Notes: a model not told the origin generated them from the sequence alone. Counted from the stretch's first letter, positions 1-10,264 are shown. The stretch: DNA of 64,000 nucleotides from Enterococcus sp. 9D6_DIV0238 (GCF_002174455.2 NZ_CP147246.1:372001-436000), one strand, 5' to 3'. Made by a program: numbers and translations.

Positions 1-65
1 ATGTTTAATGACACTTCAAAAAGCGAATAAACGAACAGTTTTCTTACATATTTGAAAGCTTAAAA

Positions 66-109
66 AAGAATAGATGAGACAGCCTAAGCGTCCCACCTAT
101 TCTTTTTTT
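66..109. terminator. Bidirectional intrinsic terminator downstream of dapH
   Basis: An A-run, a stem whose arms read AAGAATAG and CTATTCTT with an imperfect inner stem, and a T-run lie just past the dapH stop codon. Read on the minus strand it ends in a T-tract, so it can stop dapH transcripts. The T-run on the plus strand suggests it also serves a plus-strand gene lying left of the window. Confidence 0.75.
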
Positions 110-138
110 CATATCTCGTTATCATTTAGTGTGGATGA

Positions 139-840
139 TCAAAGCTTTCTCAATTCATCCAGCATCGTTGTTTTACTTTTAGTTTTAGCATCGATATCTT
201 TGATTTTTCTAGCAGGAACTCCCGCAACAACTGTGTACGGCGCAACATCATCGACCACAATTGCACCAGCAGCAACCACTGCTCCTTCACCTACTCTAAC
301 GCCTTCCAAAACAACGGCGTTTGCTCCGATCAAGACATTGTCCTCAATTACGACAGGTTGAGCACTTGGCGGTTCAACAACACCAGCCAGTACTGTTCCA
401 GCACCAATATGACAATTCTTACCTACGGTTGCTCTTCCACCTAAAATTGCACCCATATCGATCATTGAGGATTCACCGATCACCGCCCCAATATTAATAA
501 TAGCACCCATCATAATGACCGCTTGATCCCCGATCTCCACTTGATCACGAATAATCGCTCCCGGTTCAATACGTGCGTTGATTTCTTTAATATCAAGCAT
601 CGGGATCGCTGAATTTCGAGCATCATTTTCAACAACGTAATCCTCGATCGCTGCTTCATTTTCACTTAGAAAAGCCTTAATATCTTCCCATTCTCCAAAT
701 AACGTTCCTGTTTTGCAGTTCGTAAAAGCTTGGATCGTTTCTGGAAACGTAACTTCTTTTAGCTTTCCTTTCAATGTCACCTTGACAGGCGTTTTCTTTT
801 TGGCATTTCCAATATAATTGATAATTTCATATGCGTCCAT
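139..840 (-). CDS. dapH: 2,3,4,5-tetrahydropyridine-2,6-dicarboxylate N-acetyltransferase
   Basis: This cytoplasmic acetyltransferase of lysine/meso-diaminopimelate synthesis transfers acetyl from acetyl-CoA to tetrahydrodipicolinate (acetylase branch). The 233-residue protein has an N-terminal alpha/beta part (about 1-85). It is followed by a left-handed beta-helix of hexapeptide repeats (about 90-205; for example [20 protein letters not shown] and the later [16 protein letters not shown]), which matches the family in length and architecture. The ATG is preceded by GGGAG at 7 nt spacing. A CBS-domain gene lies 75 bp upstream on the same strand. The family also includes succinylating DapD enzymes, but the Firmicutes-like N-terminus favours DapH. 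Confidence 0.93.
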   Translation of the reverse strand: MDAYEIINYIGNAKKKTPVKVTLKGKLKEVTFPETIQAFTNCKTGTLFGEWEDIKAFLSENEAAIEDYVVENDARNSAIPMLDIKEINARIEPGAIIRDQVEIGDQAVIMMGAIINIGAVIGESSMIDMGAILGGRATVGKNCHIGAGTVLAGVVEPPSAQPVVIEDNVLIGANAVVLEGVRVGEGAVVAAGAIVVDDVAPYTVVAGVPARKIKDIDAKTKSKTTMLDELRKL

Positions 841-915
841 TAAATAACTCCCTTCAAACTTTACAGTAAAATAATCATTTTACAGATTTTTAGCTTAACA
901 GAAAAACGAAAAAAA

Positions 916-1413
916 TCAAACAACTTTTATTTCTCGATGATCCTCTTCTGATTTTGGTAAAATGATATTTTTTCGCTCTAATTCGTGAGCCATATGATTG
1001 ATTGCTTTAAGTAGCTCTTTGCGCGTAATGATTCCTTTGAATCGTTGATTATCATCAACAACAGGTAAAAATGCTGCATCTACTAATAAATGTAGAATAT
1101 CCTCCAGTTCCCAATTTTCACCGATCACAGGAACATTGACCTCCATCACATCTGCAACCGTAAATTCTTTCAATTTATCAAAATCAACCGAGCTGATATC
1201 AAACATTTTATCTACAACATCTGATAAACTGATCAATCCGACAAATCGGTCCCCTTTATCCAAAACAGGAATTTTTGAATACTTTACTTGTGATAAAACC
1301 AATAATGCATGACTAAGCGGATTCAAACACATTACGTTTGCAACGTTTTCCGCAGGTATTAAAAATGTATTTTCTTTTTCTAATAATAATTCTTTTACAG
1401 CAGATCCAATCAT
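916..1413 (-). CDS. cbpB: CBS-pair protein, CbpB/YkuL type (probable c-di-AMP binder)
   Basis: A 165-residue soluble protein built almost entirely of two CBS motifs (about 25-80 and 95-150). Signatures include PVLDKGDRFVGLISLSDVVD in the first and LPVVDDNQRFKGIITRKELL in the second. Relatives in Listeria (CbpB) and Bacillus (YkuL/DarB) bind cyclic di-AMP and, in the ligand-free state, stimulate the (p)ppGpp synthetase Rel. That role is family knowledge and is not shown here. The ATG at 1413 has GGAGG seven nt upstream. Its position next to dapH resembles the ykuL/dapH neighbourhood in Bacillus. The function as a c-di-AMP sensor is inferred; the two-CBS architecture is directly visible. Confidence 0.82.
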   Translation of the reverse strand: MIGSAVKELLLEKENTFLIPAENVANVMCLNPLSHALLVLSQVKYSKIPVLDKGDRFVGLISLSDVVDKMFDISSVDFDKLKEFTVADVMEVNVPVIGENWELEDILHLLVDAAFLPVVDDNQRFKGIITRKELLKAINHMAHELERKNIILPKSEEDHREIKVV

Positions 1414-1544
1414 TGGAGTGCCTCCATTTCATTTTCTTTGCCACAAACTCTATTTTACCGAAAACGGATGCAAATGTCTTGAAATTCAAACTTTTTTCAT
1501 AACTCTTAAAAAAAATTAAGCTTTGAACACAATTTCTTCACTTT

Positions 1545-1587
1545 TAAAAAGCAAGGTGAAAACAAATCGATTGTTCAACACCTTGCT
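1545..1587 (-). terminator. Intrinsic terminator of the murI-rph/rdgB-yfcE operon
   Basis: On the minus strand AGCAAGGTG pairs with CACCTTGCT across a loop of about 20 nt, followed by TTTTTAAAAG. It sits 10 nt beyond the stop of the phosphoesterase gene. Confidence 0.8.
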
Positions 1588-1596
1588 GTTAGATGA

Positions 1597-2112
1597 TCAA
1601 TATTTGCTAAAATTAAATGATAGCTCTTTAAATGGCTGATGATTCCGTCCAAAATATTGAACATGGTATTTATCTTCTGTACTTTCAATGATCGCATACG
1701 ATTGTAATTGGATCGGTCCTCTGGGCAGCCGAATACTTCCAGGATTCAGGTATAAAATATTGGCCCGGACTTCACAGCCGATTTCATGTGTATGACCAAA
1801 TAGTGCGATATTGGCAGAAGCCTGTGATGCTTGCAAAGAGAGCGTCGTTAAATCATAACGAACGTTTGCCAGATGCCCATGTGTCATAAAAATCGTGTCC
1901 ATTTCAGTTTTTTCAACAATTTTCTCAGGAAATGCCGGATCATAGTCGCAATTTCCTTTCACAACTTTAAAATCCTGCCATAAGGAATCGGTTGGTTCAA
2001 GTTCTGAATCACCACAATGGAATATTCGTTCGACTTTGCCACGATAGGTTTCAGCCAAATCCACTAAAACATCACGATCTCCATGATTGTCACTCACTAC
2101 TAAATATTTCAT
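1597..2112 (-). CDS. YfcE/MJ0936-type metallophosphoesterase
   Basis: A 171-residue calcineurin-like phosphoesterase. The di-metal motifs are in the usual order: SDNHGD (about 7-12), HCGDSE (about 32-37), KGNCD (about 51-55), THGH (about 77-80) and GHTHE (about 105-109). Family members hydrolyse phosphodiesters such as bis-pNPP in vitro and the physiological substrate is often unknown; some are called YfcE or YsnB. The gene starts 10 bp after the rph/rdgB stop with its own AGGAGG, so it is the last gene of a three-gene operon with glutamate racemase, an order common in Firmicutes. Confidence 0.85.
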   Translation of the reverse strand: MKYLVVSDNHGDRDVLVDLAETYRGKVERIFHCGDSELEPTDSLWQDFKVVKGNCDYDPAFPEKIVEKTEMDTIFMTHGHLANVRYDLTTLSLQASQASANIALFGHTHEIGCEVRANILYLNPGSIRLPRGPIQLQSYAIIESTEDKYHVQYFGRNHQPFKELSFNFSKY

Positions 2113-2122
2113 TGATTTCCTC

Positions 2123-3469
2123 CTACTTTTTCAACCAATCTTCCCATTGATCTTTTAATTTTGCGACTGCTTTAGCTCTATGGCTGATCTCATTTTTGCG
2201 TTCATCAGACAATTCTGCGGCAGTTTTTTGTTCTTCGGCTACGAAAAATAATGGATCATACCCAAAGCCATGCTCACCTCTTGGAATCGTACCAACAATA
2301 CCTGCCCAATCACCTTCAACCACTAAACTTTCCTTATGTGGTGCTGCAAAAACAAGGGTACAATGAAATGTTGCCGTTCTTTTTTCTGGCGGTATTCCCG
2401 TCATTTCATGAAGTAATTTCGCATTGTTCGCAGCATTGTTCGTTGGTTCACCTGCAAATCTTGCAGAAAAAATCCCTGGTCGTCCGCCTAATGCATCAAC
2501 GATCAAACCAGAATCATCAGCCAAGACCGGCTGTTGTAAAAGTTCAGCAATCGTTTCCGCCTTTAAACGTGCGTTTTCTTCAAATGTCTTTCCAGTCTCT
2601 TCCACATCTGGAAGCTCTGGATAATCTAATAACGTTTTTACCTGATAGCCTTTTTCTGCAAAAATTTTCGTAAATTCCTTTGCTTTTCCAGGGTTTCTAG
2701 TTGCAATAACGATCGTATTTTCCTCTACAGAATGGTTTTGTAGATCGGGTGCTAAAAGTGCTTCTTTTTGATACGCAATCAGCTCTTCGATTCCCGTTTT
2801 TCCATAAAAAAGCAAGGCATTCAGCTCATCTCCCGAAAAAGTGGATTCCTCTCCCGTCCCTTGGAGCTCCACGAAATTTCCTGATTCTGTCATCACTAGA
2901 TTCATATCAACTGCAGCAGCAGAGTCTTCTTCATAATCTAGATCCAAGACACAATAACCATCCTCTAAAATTCCCGCGCTGACAGCTGCCAAGTATTCTT
3001 TGATCGGATCTTCTTTTAATTCTCCATTTTTCATCAGTTTGTCTACTGCTAACTTCATTGCTACAAATGCTCCTGTAATACTTGCCGTACGTGTTCCTCC
3101 ATCTGCTTGTATTACATCACAGTCAACGATGATACTTCGTTCTCCAAGTTTAGTCAGATCCACCACTGCACGTAAAGAGCGGCCGATCAGCCTTTGGATT
3201 TCCATTGTTCTGCCCGTCAATTTTCCTTTGGCGCTTTCGCGAATATTTCGGGTGTTGGTTGCACGCGGTAGCATACTATACTCCGCTGTGACCCAACCCG
3301 TTCCCTGATCTCTTAAAAATGGTGGAACCTTTTCTTCCACCGTTGCTGAGCAGATGACTTTTGTATCACCAAATGAAATGACTACGGAACCTTCCGGATG
3401 TTTATAGACATTCGTCTCAATGATGATCTTTCTCAATTCTTTTGCTTGTCTACCATCATGTCTATTCAT
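2123..3469 (-). CDS. rph-rdgB: Fusion: RNase PH + XTP/dITP (non-canonical purine NTP) pyrophosphatase
   Basis: One uninterrupted 448-residue frame joins two enzymes. Residues about 1-245 are RNase PH, a phosphorolytic 3'-exoribonuclease that trims tRNA 3' ends (N-terminal MNRHDGR, internal [12 protein letters not shown]). Residues about 250-448 are a HAM1/RdgB nucleotide pyrophosphatase that removes ITP, dITP and XTP ([43 protein letters not shown]). Both halves keep their signature motifs, so both are probably active. The fusion is a known arrangement in enterococci and relatives. The ATG overlaps the murI stop by 8 nt, implying translational coupling. Confidence 0.92.
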   Translation of the reverse strand: MNRHDGRQAKELRKIIIETNVYKHPEGSVVISFGDTKVICSATVEEKVPPFLRDQGTGWVTAEYSMLPRATNTRNIRESAKGKLTGRTMEIQRLIGRSLRAVVDLTKLGERSIIVDCDVIQADGGTRTASITGAFVAMKLAVDKLMKNGELKEDPIKEYLAAVSAGILEDGYCVLDLDYEEDSAAAVDMNLVMTESGNFVELQGTGEESTFSGDELNALLFYGKTGIEELIAYQKEALLAPDLQNHSVEENTIVIATRNPGKAKEFTKIFAEKGYQVKTLLDYPELPDVEETGKTFEENARLKAETIAELLQQPVLADDSGLIVDALGGRPGIFSARFAGEPTNNAANNAKLLHEMTGIPPEKRTATFHCTLVFAAPHKESLVVEGDWAGIVGTIPRGEHGFGYDPLFFVAEEQKTAAELSDERKNEISHRAKAVAKLKDQWEDWLKK

Positions 3470-4286
3470 TCTTTAACTTTCCCCCTAATCGAATCTGTTT
3501 TACAGTAAGACCTTCTAAACCTAACCATTCATCCGCAATTTCTTTGAACATTTTAGCGGAACCTGTCGTATAAAATTCATGAGGTGCCTTTTCTGATGAT
3601 GGTGTATTAGCAAGGTCAAAATAATCTAAAAGCATACTAACTTCTCCCACTGTCTCAGCACCTGAGTCAATCAGCTTTACTTGATTGCCCATCACATTTT
3701 GGATCAACGGACGCAACAACGGGTAATGCGTACATCCCAAAATCAATGTATCCAGCTTTTTAAGCAACAATGGATGCAATGTTTCTGATACTACCTTCTT
3801 AGCAACCGAAGAATGTGTTTCATTACTTTCAACGATCGGAACAAACTTAGGACAAGCTAAACTACTAACAAATGTTTTTGGCGCTTTTCCTTTCAATGCG
3901 TATTCATACGCACCACTTTTGATCGTACCAGCTGTTCCGATCACTCCAACTCGATTATTTTTTGTTGCTTTCAATGCCGCTCTAGTACCTGGAAGAATCA
4001 CGCCAACTACAGGAATATCTAATTGTGCCTTGATAGACTCCAATGCTACAGCAGTTGCAGTATTACAAGCTATCACTAGCATTTTTATATTTTTATCTAA
4101 TAGAAAATCAGTCATTTCCCAGGAAAACTGGATAACTTGTTCGGCTGGTCTAGGACCATAAGGGCAGCGCGCTGTATCACCTAAATAAATCAACTGCTCA
4201 TTGGGAAGCTGCTTTAACGCTTCCTTAACAACCGTAAGTCCTCCGACTCCGGAATCCATAAAACCTATCGCTCCACGATTATTCAA
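3462..4286 (-). CDS. murI: Glutamate racemase
   Basis: A cytoplasmic cofactor-independent racemase that makes D-glutamate for peptidoglycan. The two catalytic cysteines lie in [12 protein letters not shown] (about 75) and LGCTHYPLL (about 185), and the N-terminal Asp-Ser pair in [13 protein letters not shown]. The start is ambiguous: the open frame begins at a TTG at 4295, only 1 nt from AAAGG. A second in-frame TTG at 4286 is spaced 9 nt from AAAGG and is preferred. No ATG is available before the conserved N-terminus. First gene of the operon with rph/rdgB and the phosphoesterase. A TATAAT box lies upstream at 4374-4379. Confidence 0.92.
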   Translation of the reverse strand: MNNRGAIGFMDSGVGGLTVVKEALKQLPNEQLIYLGDTARCPYGPRPAEQVIQFSWEMTDFLLDKNIKMLVIACNTATAVALESIKAQLDIPVVGVILPGTRAALKATKNNRVGVIGTAGTIKSGAYEYALKGKAPKTFVSSLACPKFVPIVESNETHSSVAKKVVSETLHPLLLKKLDTLILGCTHYPLLRPLIQNVMGNQVKLIDSGAETVGEVSMLLDYFDLANTPSSEKAPHEFYTTGSAKMFKEIADEWLGLEGLTVKQIRLGGKLKNE

Positions 4287-4373
4287 ATTGATCAAACCTT
4301 TACAGTATATTTCAACACTTTTATTTTCTACTTTTTAACGTCTTATTTCAAGTTTAATTATCAAAGCTCCTCT

Positions 4374-4379
4374 ATTATA
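4374..4379 (-). promoter_or_regulatory. -10 box for murI operon
   Basis: A perfect TATAAT on the minus strand about 88 nt before the murI start. No convincing -35 is visible at 16-18 bp, so only the -10 is proposed. Confidence 0.4.
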
Positions 4380-4430
4380 CCATTCTTCTTGATGTTTTTT
4401 TATTGTTTGTTATCCATTAACAAAAAAAAC

Positions 4431-4459
4431 TAGCAATCTCTTTTTTCATATGTTATAAT
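4431..4459 (+). promoter_or_regulatory. Extended -10 promoter of the amino-acid ABC importer
   Basis: TATAAT at 4454-4459 is preceded by TG one base upstream (extended -10). A weak -35, TAGCAA, lies 17 bp further up. It would give a 5' leader of about 255 nt before the ATPase gene. Confidence 0.5.
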
Positions 4460-4592
4460 TTCTAACATTAACAAACGAATAGAATTATGATTATTAGATT
4501 AGATTAAAAAGATAAATGTGCTTAGAAAAAGAATATTCTTTCGGAGTAAAAAACGAGGCATCTGTCAATGAACGACGATAAAACGCTTTTTC

Positions 4593-4609
4593 ACAAAATT
4601 CTATTTTGT
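4593..4609. promoter_or_regulatory. Perfect 7-3-7 inverted repeat in the importer leader
   Basis: ACAAAAT-TCT-ATTTTGT is a perfect dyad in the 427-bp murI/importer intergenic region, about 115 nt before the ATPase start. It could be a regulator site or a small RNA hairpin. It is AT-rich but does not match the CodY consensus well. The remainder of 4296-4722 shows no open frame of note. Confidence 0.35.
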
Positions 4610-4722
4610 TTCATTTCATTGAAGGTAATACTTTTTCTTTTTTCTTGCACTATTCTTTTGTCCTATTCACTCATAATCTTTTGATATTCATGTGATAAAT
4701 CTATACATAAAGGAGATTTGCT

Positions 4723-5451
4723 ATGATTTCGTTGGAGCATGTAAATAAGTTTTTTGGAGAACATCACGTCTTGAAAGATGTTTCTTTAAATGTCAACGAA
4801 GGGGAAAAAATTGTTATTATCGGACCTTCTGGTTCGGGAAAAAGCACTTTGATTCGCTGTATCAACCGTTTGGAAAAAGTTAGTGATGGACATATTTTCG
4901 TTGATGGGATCGATATAACGGAACCAAAAGCCCCTGTGCAGGAAGTTCGCCAAAAAGTAGCGATGGTCTTTCAGAACTTCAATCTTTACGCTCATAAGAC
5001 AATTATTCAAAACTTGACCCTAGCCCCTATCAAAGTAAAAGGTGTCAGCAAAGAAGAAGCAACCAAAACTGGTATGGAATATTTAGAAAGAGTCGGACTT
5101 GCAGACAAAGCAAATGCTTACCCTTCGCAACTTTCAGGCGGACAGCAACAACGGGTCGCCATTGCTCGGGCATTGAATATGCATCCGGAGATCATTCTTT
5201 TTGACGAACCAACATCAGCGCTTGATCCTGAAATGATTCAAGAAGTATTAGATGTAATGATCGATTTGTCTAAACAAAATATTACAATGATCTGCGTTAC
5301 TCATGAAATGGGATTTGCCCGTCAAGTAGCCGATAAAGTGATTTTTATGGATGACGGTCAAATTATTGAGACTGGGACTCCTGAACATTTCTTTACAAAT
5401 ACACAAAACGAACGTGCAAAAGAATTTTTAAGCAAAATCATTCATAATTAA
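4723..5451 (+). CDS. glnQ: Polar amino-acid ABC importer, ATP-binding protein (GlnQ type)
   Basis: The 242-residue ATPase of a PAAT-family importer. It shows Walker [10 protein letters not shown] (about 34-42), Q-loop FQNFNLYAH (with the Asn-Leu typical of this family), signature [15 protein letters not shown] (about 138-152), Walker [14 protein letters not shown] and the switch His in CVTHEMGFA. The start ATG follows AAGGAG. It is the first gene of a four-gene plus-strand operon with a binding lipoprotein and two permeases. Glutamine/glutamate/aspartate specificity is inferred from the family; the substrate is not proven. Confidence 0.9.
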   Translation: MISLEHVNKFFGEHHVLKDVSLNVNEGEKIVIIGPSGSGKSTLIRCINRLEKVSDGHIFVDGIDITEPKAPVQEVRQKVAMVFQNFNLYAHKTIIQNLTLAPIKVKGVSKEEATKTGMEYLERVGLADKANAYPSQLSGGQQQRVAIARALNMHPEIILFDEPTSALDPEMIQEVLDVMIDLSKQNITMICVTHEMGFARQVADKVIFMDDGQIIETGTPEHFFTNTQNERAKEFLSKIIHN

Positions 5452-5475
5452 TGATAAAAATAGGAGGAATTGAAT

Positions 5476-6294
5476 ATGAAAAAGATGAAAAAAATTGTAG
5501 GAGCCCTTTCCCTTACTTTATTACTTGGTTTAGTTGTAGGCTGCAGCAGTGGAGATGATACAAAGTCAGCTGATTCATCAGGTAAAACGACAGATCTTCA
5601 GAAAATAAAAGATGCGGGTGTTATCAAAGTCGGTGTAAAAGAAGATGTACCTAATTTCGGTTATATGAATCCTGATACGAATAAAAACGAAGGAATGGAA
5701 CCAGATATTGCTCGTTTGCTTGCAAAAGAGTTGACTGGCAGCGAAGATAATGTTGAATTTGTCGGTGTAACAGCTAAAACTCGTGGTCCTCTTTTGGATA
5801 ACGGTGAGTTAGATATGGTCATCGCAACCTTTACGATTACCGATGAGCGAAAAGAAACTTATAACTTCACTACCCCTTACTATAAAGATGAAGTAGGCTT
5901 CCTTGTAAGAAAAGCAGATAAATTTACAGATACTAAGAGTCTTGATGGAAAAACGATCGGCGTTGTTCAATCTTCGACAACAAAAGATGCGATCGAGAAG
6001 CAAGCAAAAGAATTAGGTGTCACATTTAAATATCAAGAGCTAGGTTCTTATCCAGAATTAAAAACTGCATTAACGTCAAAACGTATCGACGCTTTTTCTG
6101 TCGACAAATCTATTTTGACCGGCTATGTGGATGATAATACTGAAATTCTCAAGGATGGATTCTCACCACAAGAATATGGGATTGCAACTAAAAAGTCGAA
6201 TACTGAGTTAAATGACTTCTTGAATGAATCGATCGAAAAATGGGAAAAAGACGGAACATTAGATAAAATCTACAAAACATGGAATCTAAACTAA
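5476..6294 (+). CDS. Amino-acid ABC importer substrate-binding lipoprotein
   Basis: A 272-residue SBP_bac_3 protein. The signal peptide KKMKKIVGALSLTLLLGLVV ends at a lipobox around the Cys of VVGCSSG, so it is a surface lipoprotein. The mature part has the family motifs IKVGVKEDVPNFGY, EGMEPDIARLLAKEL and DMVIATFTITDERKETYNFT. The start was moved to ATG 5476 because AGGAGG (5462-5467) lies 8 nt upstream; the in-frame TTG at 5470 is too close. It resembles PEB1/GlnH-type binding proteins for acidic amino acids or glutamine, but the ligand is unproven. Confidence 0.9.
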   Translation: MKKMKKIVGALSLTLLLGLVVGCSSGDDTKSADSSGKTTDLQKIKDAGVIKVGVKEDVPNFGYMNPDTNKNEGMEPDIARLLAKELTGSEDNVEFVGVTAKTRGPLLDNGELDMVIATFTITDERKETYNFTTPYYKDEVGFLVRKADKFTDTKSLDGKTIGVVQSSTTKDAIEKQAKELGVTFKYQELGSYPELKTALTSKRIDAFSVDKSILTGYVDDNTEILKDGFSPQEYGIATKKSNTELNDFLNESIEKWEKDGTLDKIYKTWNLN

Positions 6295-6341
6295 ATCCCA
6301 GTCGATTTTATTTAGTTTTTCTGGACTTGGGAGGGAATTAG

Positions 6342-7040
6342 ATGTTGATTATATTAAATGCCAGCCCTTTTGCTCTTTTCCGTTGGGAAGCTTTGCTTAA
6401 GGACTGGAAACTGTTTGGCGACGCCTTTCTTTATACAATTCTTCTGGCTGTCGGCTCTCTGATCGTTGCAATGATTCTCGGCATTATTTTCGGTAGTTTA
6501 TCTTCAATGCATAATAAACTACCAAAAATAATCAGTAGAATTTATGTTGAGTTTTTTCAGAATACACCATTATTGATTCAATTTATCGTTGTTTATTATG
6601 GATTTCCTTTGATCAGCCCCGCTTTGACCTTTCCGACAACATTTATTGCCATTCTATGTGTTGGTTTATATCATGGCGCTTATATTTCTGAAGTTGTTCG
6701 CTCAGGGATCGGTGCAGTTCCGAAAGGACAATTTGAAGCAGCTTATTCCCAAGGATTTTCCTATGGCGAAACGATGCGTTACGTTGTTTTACCGCAAGCT
6801 TGGCGGATCATGTTGCCGCCATTAACAAATCAAGTGGTCAACTTGATTAAAAATACATCGACGGTCGCTATCATTTCGGGAGCAGATGTCATGTTCACGG
6901 CAAATAGTTGGTCTTCTATCAACTTGAATTATATTCCAGCTTTTGCTTTAGCAGGGTTTTTATACTTCATTCTGTGCTTCCCGTTAGCTAAACTAGCACG
7001 AAGATTAGAAGAAAATAATAAGAAAGCTTATACCAGATAG
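6342..7040 (+). CDS. Amino-acid ABC importer permease 1 (GlnP/GltJ type)
   Basis: A 232-residue inner-membrane permease with about five helices. The EAA loop is recognisable in AAYSQGFSYGETMRYVVLPQAWRI split across residues about 130-160, preceded by GAVPKGQFEA. It pairs with the next permease to form the channel. The RBS is GGGAGGG six nt before the ATG. Family HisM/ArtM-like. Confidence 0.9.
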   Translation: MLIILNASPFALFRWEALLKDWKLFGDAFLYTILLAVGSLIVAMILGIIFGSLSSMHNKLPKIISRIYVEFFQNTPLLIQFIVVYYGFPLISPALTFPTTFIAILCVGLYHGAYISEVVRSGIGAVPKGQFEAAYSQGFSYGETMRYVVLPQAWRIMLPPLTNQVVNLIKNTSTVAIISGADVMFTANSWSSINLNYIPAFALAGFLYFILCFPLAKLARRLEENNKKAYTR

Positions 7041-7052
7041 GAGAGTGCATAA

Positions 7053-7709
7053 ATGTCTTTTTCAGAACAAATGAGTCAACTTTTGACGGGGAATAATTTG
7101 CGCTTTTTATTCGATGGATTGAAGCTCACTCTTTATATTTCTTTTATTTCGATCGTTTTAAGTACGATTTTTGGTACTATTTTAGCTGTACTTCGAAATC
7201 AGAAAAAAGGACCTTTAAAGTTTTTGGCCAGTCTCTACATCGAGATCGTCCGCAATATTCCTAATTTACTATGGATTTATGTAATATTTTTGATCTTCAA
7301 GATCAAATCAACGCCAGCTGGAATCGTCAGCTTCACTGTTTTCACTACAGCTGCTTTAGCTGAAATTATCCGCGGTGGCTTAAATGGTGTTGACAAAGGA
7401 CAAAAAGAAGCGGCACGCTCGCAGGGATTCAGCAATTTTCAAATCATTTTGTATATCGTCTTACCTCAGGCGATTCGAAATGTCCTGCCGGCAATCGTGT
7501 CTCAGTTCGTTACAGTGATCAAAGATACAAGTTTCTTATATTCAGTTATTGCTTTGCAAGAATTGTTTGGCAAGTCTTATATTTTGATGGGACGCTATGC
7601 TCAGACAGAGCAGGTCTTTATGATATACGGTCTCGTTGCCTTGATGTATTTTGTTATTAATTTTTCTATTTCTCAGTTTTCAAGATGGTTGTCTCGAAAC
7701 TGGGTCTAA
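7053..7709 (+). CDS. Amino-acid ABC importer permease 2 (GlnP/GltK type)
   Basis: A 218-residue permease, the second channel subunit. The EAA loop contains GVDKGQKEAARSQGFSNF and LYIVLPQAIRNVLPA. Multiple hydrophobic helices are present (about 20-45, 60-85, 90-110, 150-175, 188-210). It lies 12 bp after permease 1 with GGAG upstream and is the last gene of the operon before a strong terminator. Confidence 0.9.
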   Translation: MSFSEQMSQLLTGNNLRFLFDGLKLTLYISFISIVLSTIFGTILAVLRNQKKGPLKFLASLYIEIVRNIPNLLWIYVIFLIFKIKSTPAGIVSFTVFTTAALAEIIRGGLNGVDKGQKEAARSQGFSNFQIILYIVLPQAIRNVLPAIVSQFVTVIKDTSFLYSVIALQELFGKSYILMGRYAQTEQVFMIYGLVALMYFVINFSISQFSRWLSRNWV

Positions 7710-7781
7710 AACAAAAATCACCTGAGTTCAATTAGTTGGTGCAAAATTACCGAAGAAGCTATTTTTTAGCATCTTTTATAG

Positions 7782-7830
7782 AAAAGGAGCCTCATACAAA
7801 ACTTTTTTAGTTTTGTATGAGGCTCCTTTT
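7782..7830. terminator. Strong bidirectional terminator between the importer operon and pheT
   Basis: A 21-bp perfect stem (7782-7802 with 7810-7830) begins with AAAAGGAGCC and ends GGCTCCTTTT. The A- and T-runs make it work on both strands, ending the importer mRNA and the convergent pheST mRNA. Confidence 0.93.
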
Positions 7831-7834
7831 TAAC

Positions 7835-10258
7835 TTATCTAATGCTTACATCAAATTGTTCAACTAATGCTTTTTCCACTTTTGTTAGCGATTGGTTGAT
7901 TTCTTCATCTACTAACGTTGCTTCTGAGTTAACAAATGTCAGGCTGTAAGCCATTGATTTTTTCCCGTCTGCAATGTTCGCGCCTTGATATACATCGAAC
8001 AAATGAACAGATTGCAAGTATTTTCCAGCATTCATTGTAATTGTTTCAACTAATGCTTGATTTGTGACAGTTTCATCTACTAAAAGTGCAATATCCCTAG
8101 AAATCGCTGGGAATTTTGTAACTTGTTGGTAGACAAACGAATGTCCGCTTACTTCAACGATCGCTTGTAAGTTCAATTCCGCAACATAAGTTTCTGGAAT
8201 ATCATATTCTTTTGCAATTGTGGGATGAACTTGTCCGACAAAGCCAATGACCTTCTCATCGATTTTTACTAACGCTGTTCTTCCTGGATGCATTTCAGCG
8301 TAGTCATTGACCGCTTCATACGTCACGACATCTTTTAATCCGATCGAATCAAACATACCTTCTAAGATCCCTTTAACTGTATAAAAATCAACGGGTGTTT
8401 CTTTTGTTTGCCAATCTTTTATCGTTTGATTTCCTGAAATAGCTACTGCTAAATGATTTTCTTCATAGGGTAATTCTTGAGCTTCATCTTCATTTTTATA
8501 AAAAACTCGTCCGATTTCATATAAGCCAACATTTGAATTCTTACGCGCCGTGTTATAAAGAACGTCATCCAATAAACCTGAAATCAGGTTCATTCTTAAC
8601 GTAGAACGCTCCTCACTCATTGGCCATTGAAGTTTTGTTGCTTCGCTTGATCTCATCATAAATTGACTAGATTTTTCTTCTGTTGTCAATGCATAGCTAA
8701 TCGCTTCACTAAGTCCGCTGCCTTCCAATAGCCCTTTTATTTTACGGACTAGCTGTTGACTATCAGTTAAGCTTCCAGCAACTGTTTCTCCTTTTGGTAA
8801 TGTCGAAGGTAAATTGTCATAGCCATAAATTCTAGCCACCTCTTCGATCAAATCCGCTTCAATTGAAATATCCCAACGTCTTGGAGGTACAGTCACTGTA
8901 TATTCTCCATTATTGAATGAATAGTTAAATCCTAATGCTTCAAAAATTTCGCTGATGATTGCTTCATTTAAAGTCGTTCCAAGGTATTCGTTGATACGAT
9001 CGATCGTCACACTAACGTTTACTTCCTCAAGAGTGACTTTTGAACCTACACTCTTTCCTGAAACAACAGTTCCGCCTGCAAGTTTTGCAATCATTGCAGC
9101 AGCTACATCTCCCGCTTCTCCAACCGTTGCTTGATTGATTCCTTTTTCAAAACGACTGGAAGATTCGCTGCGTAAATTGAATTCTTTGGATGTTCTGCGG
9201 ATAGATAATGAATCAAACAAGGCAGACTCTAACGCTACAGTTGTTGTCCCATCTGTGATTTCTGAATCTGCTCCGCCCATAACACCAGCAAGGGCAACTG
9301 GAATGTCACCATTTGTAATAACGATATTCTCGCTTGATAGCTCTCTTTTTTCCCCGTCTAAGGTTACTAGCTCTTCCCCTTTATTTCCTCTTCTAACAAG
9401 GATCTTCTTGCTATTTAATTTATCATAATCAAACGCATGTAATGGTTGACCAAAAAGCAATAAAATATAGTTCGTTACATCAACGACATTATTGATTGGA
9501 CGGATTCCTTCATTCATCAAACGATTTTGCAGCCAGAGTGGGCTTTCTGCAATTTTTACATCTTTGATGATTCTGATTTGATACGCTGGTGCATCTTTTG
9601 TATCCATTACTTCAACATCAATGTAATCAGAGGCTGTTTCGCTCATATCTTCCATCAAGGGTTCGTCATTGAAAGAAGGTGTCTGACGATAAATCGCGCC
9701 AACTTCATAAGCTACACCGCGCATACTCAGCGCATCAGCACGATTTGGTGTAATCGATAATTCGATGATATGATCATCCATATCTAAATAAGGAAACACA
9801 TCTGTCCCATTCACAGCCTCATCAGGCAGATAATAAATTCCATCCGAATAAGCTTTAGGAATAACATTATCTGAATAACCCAATTCTTGAAGAGAACAAA
9901 TCATTCCATTTGAAACCTCTCCACGCATTTTTCCTTTTTTGATTTTTTGATTTCCTGTAATACGAGAACCAGGCAGAGCCACGATCACTTTGATCCCAGC
10001 TTTAACATTGGGCGCACCACAGACGATCTGAGACAATTCTTCTTCACCGATGTCCACTTGGCAAATCGATAAATGATCTGAATTGGGATGAGGAATGCAT
10101 TCTTTGACCTCGCCCACAACAATTTTTTTCAATCCATCTTCAGGTACTTCCACACCTTCGACTTCGATCCCTGTCACAGACATTTTATCAGATAATTCTT
10201 TAGCAGAAATTTTAGAAAGATCTAAATACTCACTTAACCATTTATAAGAAACTAACAT
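7835..10258 (-). CDS. pheT: Phenylalanyl-tRNA synthetase beta subunit
   Basis: The 807-residue beta chain of the (alpha-beta)2 PheRS. Domains in order: EMAP/tRNA-binding fold (about 40-155, with [16 protein letters not shown] and ICSLQELG), B3/4 editing domain (about 215-390), B5 domain (about 405-475), catalytic-like domain (about 490-690, [13 protein letters not shown]) and the C-terminal ferredoxin-like anticodon-binding domain (about 710-805, [12 protein letters not shown]). Length is typical. It follows pheS after 6 bp in a T-box-controlled operon. Confidence 0.97.
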   Translation of the reverse strand: MLVSYKWLSEYLDLSKISAKELSDKMSVTGIEVEGVEVPEDGLKKIVVGEVKECIPHPNSDHLSICQVDIGEEELSQIVCGAPNVKAGIKVIVALPGSRITGNQKIKKGKMRGEVSNGMICSLQELGYSDNVIPKAYSDGIYYLPDEAVNGTDVFPYLDMDDHIIELSITPNRADALSMRGVAYEVGAIYRQTPSFNDEPLMEDMSETASDYIDVEVMDTKDAPAYQIRIIKDVKIAESPLWLQNRLMNEGIRPINNVVDVTNYILLLFGQPLHAFDYDKLNSKKILVRRGNKGEELVTLDGEKRELSSENIVITNGDIPVALAGVMGGADSEITDGTTTVALESALFDSLSIRRTSKEFNLRSESSSRFEKGINQATVGEAGDVAAAMIAKLAGGTVVSGKSVGSKVTLEEVNVSVTIDRINEYLGTTLNEAIISEIFEALGFNYSFNNGEYTVTVPPRRWDISIEADLIEEVARIYGYDNLPSTLPKGETVAGSLTDSQQLVRKIKGLLEGSGLSEAISYALTTEEKSSQFMMRSSEATKLQWPMSEERSTLRMNLISGLLDDVLYNTARKNSNVGLYEIGRVFYKNEDEAQELPYEENHLAVAISGNQTIKDWQTKETPVDFYTVKGILEGMFDSIGLKDVVTYEAVNDYAEMHPGRTALVKIDEKVIGFVGQVHPTIAKEYDIPETYVAELNLQAIVEVSGHSFVYQQVTKFPAISRDIALLVDETVTNQALVETITMNAGKYLQSVHLFDVYQGANIADGKKSMAYSLTFVNSEATLVDEEINQSLTKVEKALVEQFDVSIR

Positions 10259-10264
10259 TGTCGA

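Noticed and set aside
1..30. Short open stretch at the left edge that could be the end of a plus-strand gene (ends in TAA at 28-30).
   Set aside because: Only nine codons are visible and no family can be recognised; the bidirectional terminator at 66-109 is compatible with it but not proof.
2251..3308. Several plus-strand open frames inside the rph/rdgB gene.
   Set aside because: They are antisense to a gene with intact catalytic motifs, lack ribosome-binding sites and show no domain features.
4593..4609. CodY box in the importer leader.
   Set aside because: The dyad ACAAAAT...ATTTTGT departs from AATTTTCWGAAAATT at most positions; kept only as an unnamed inverted repeat.
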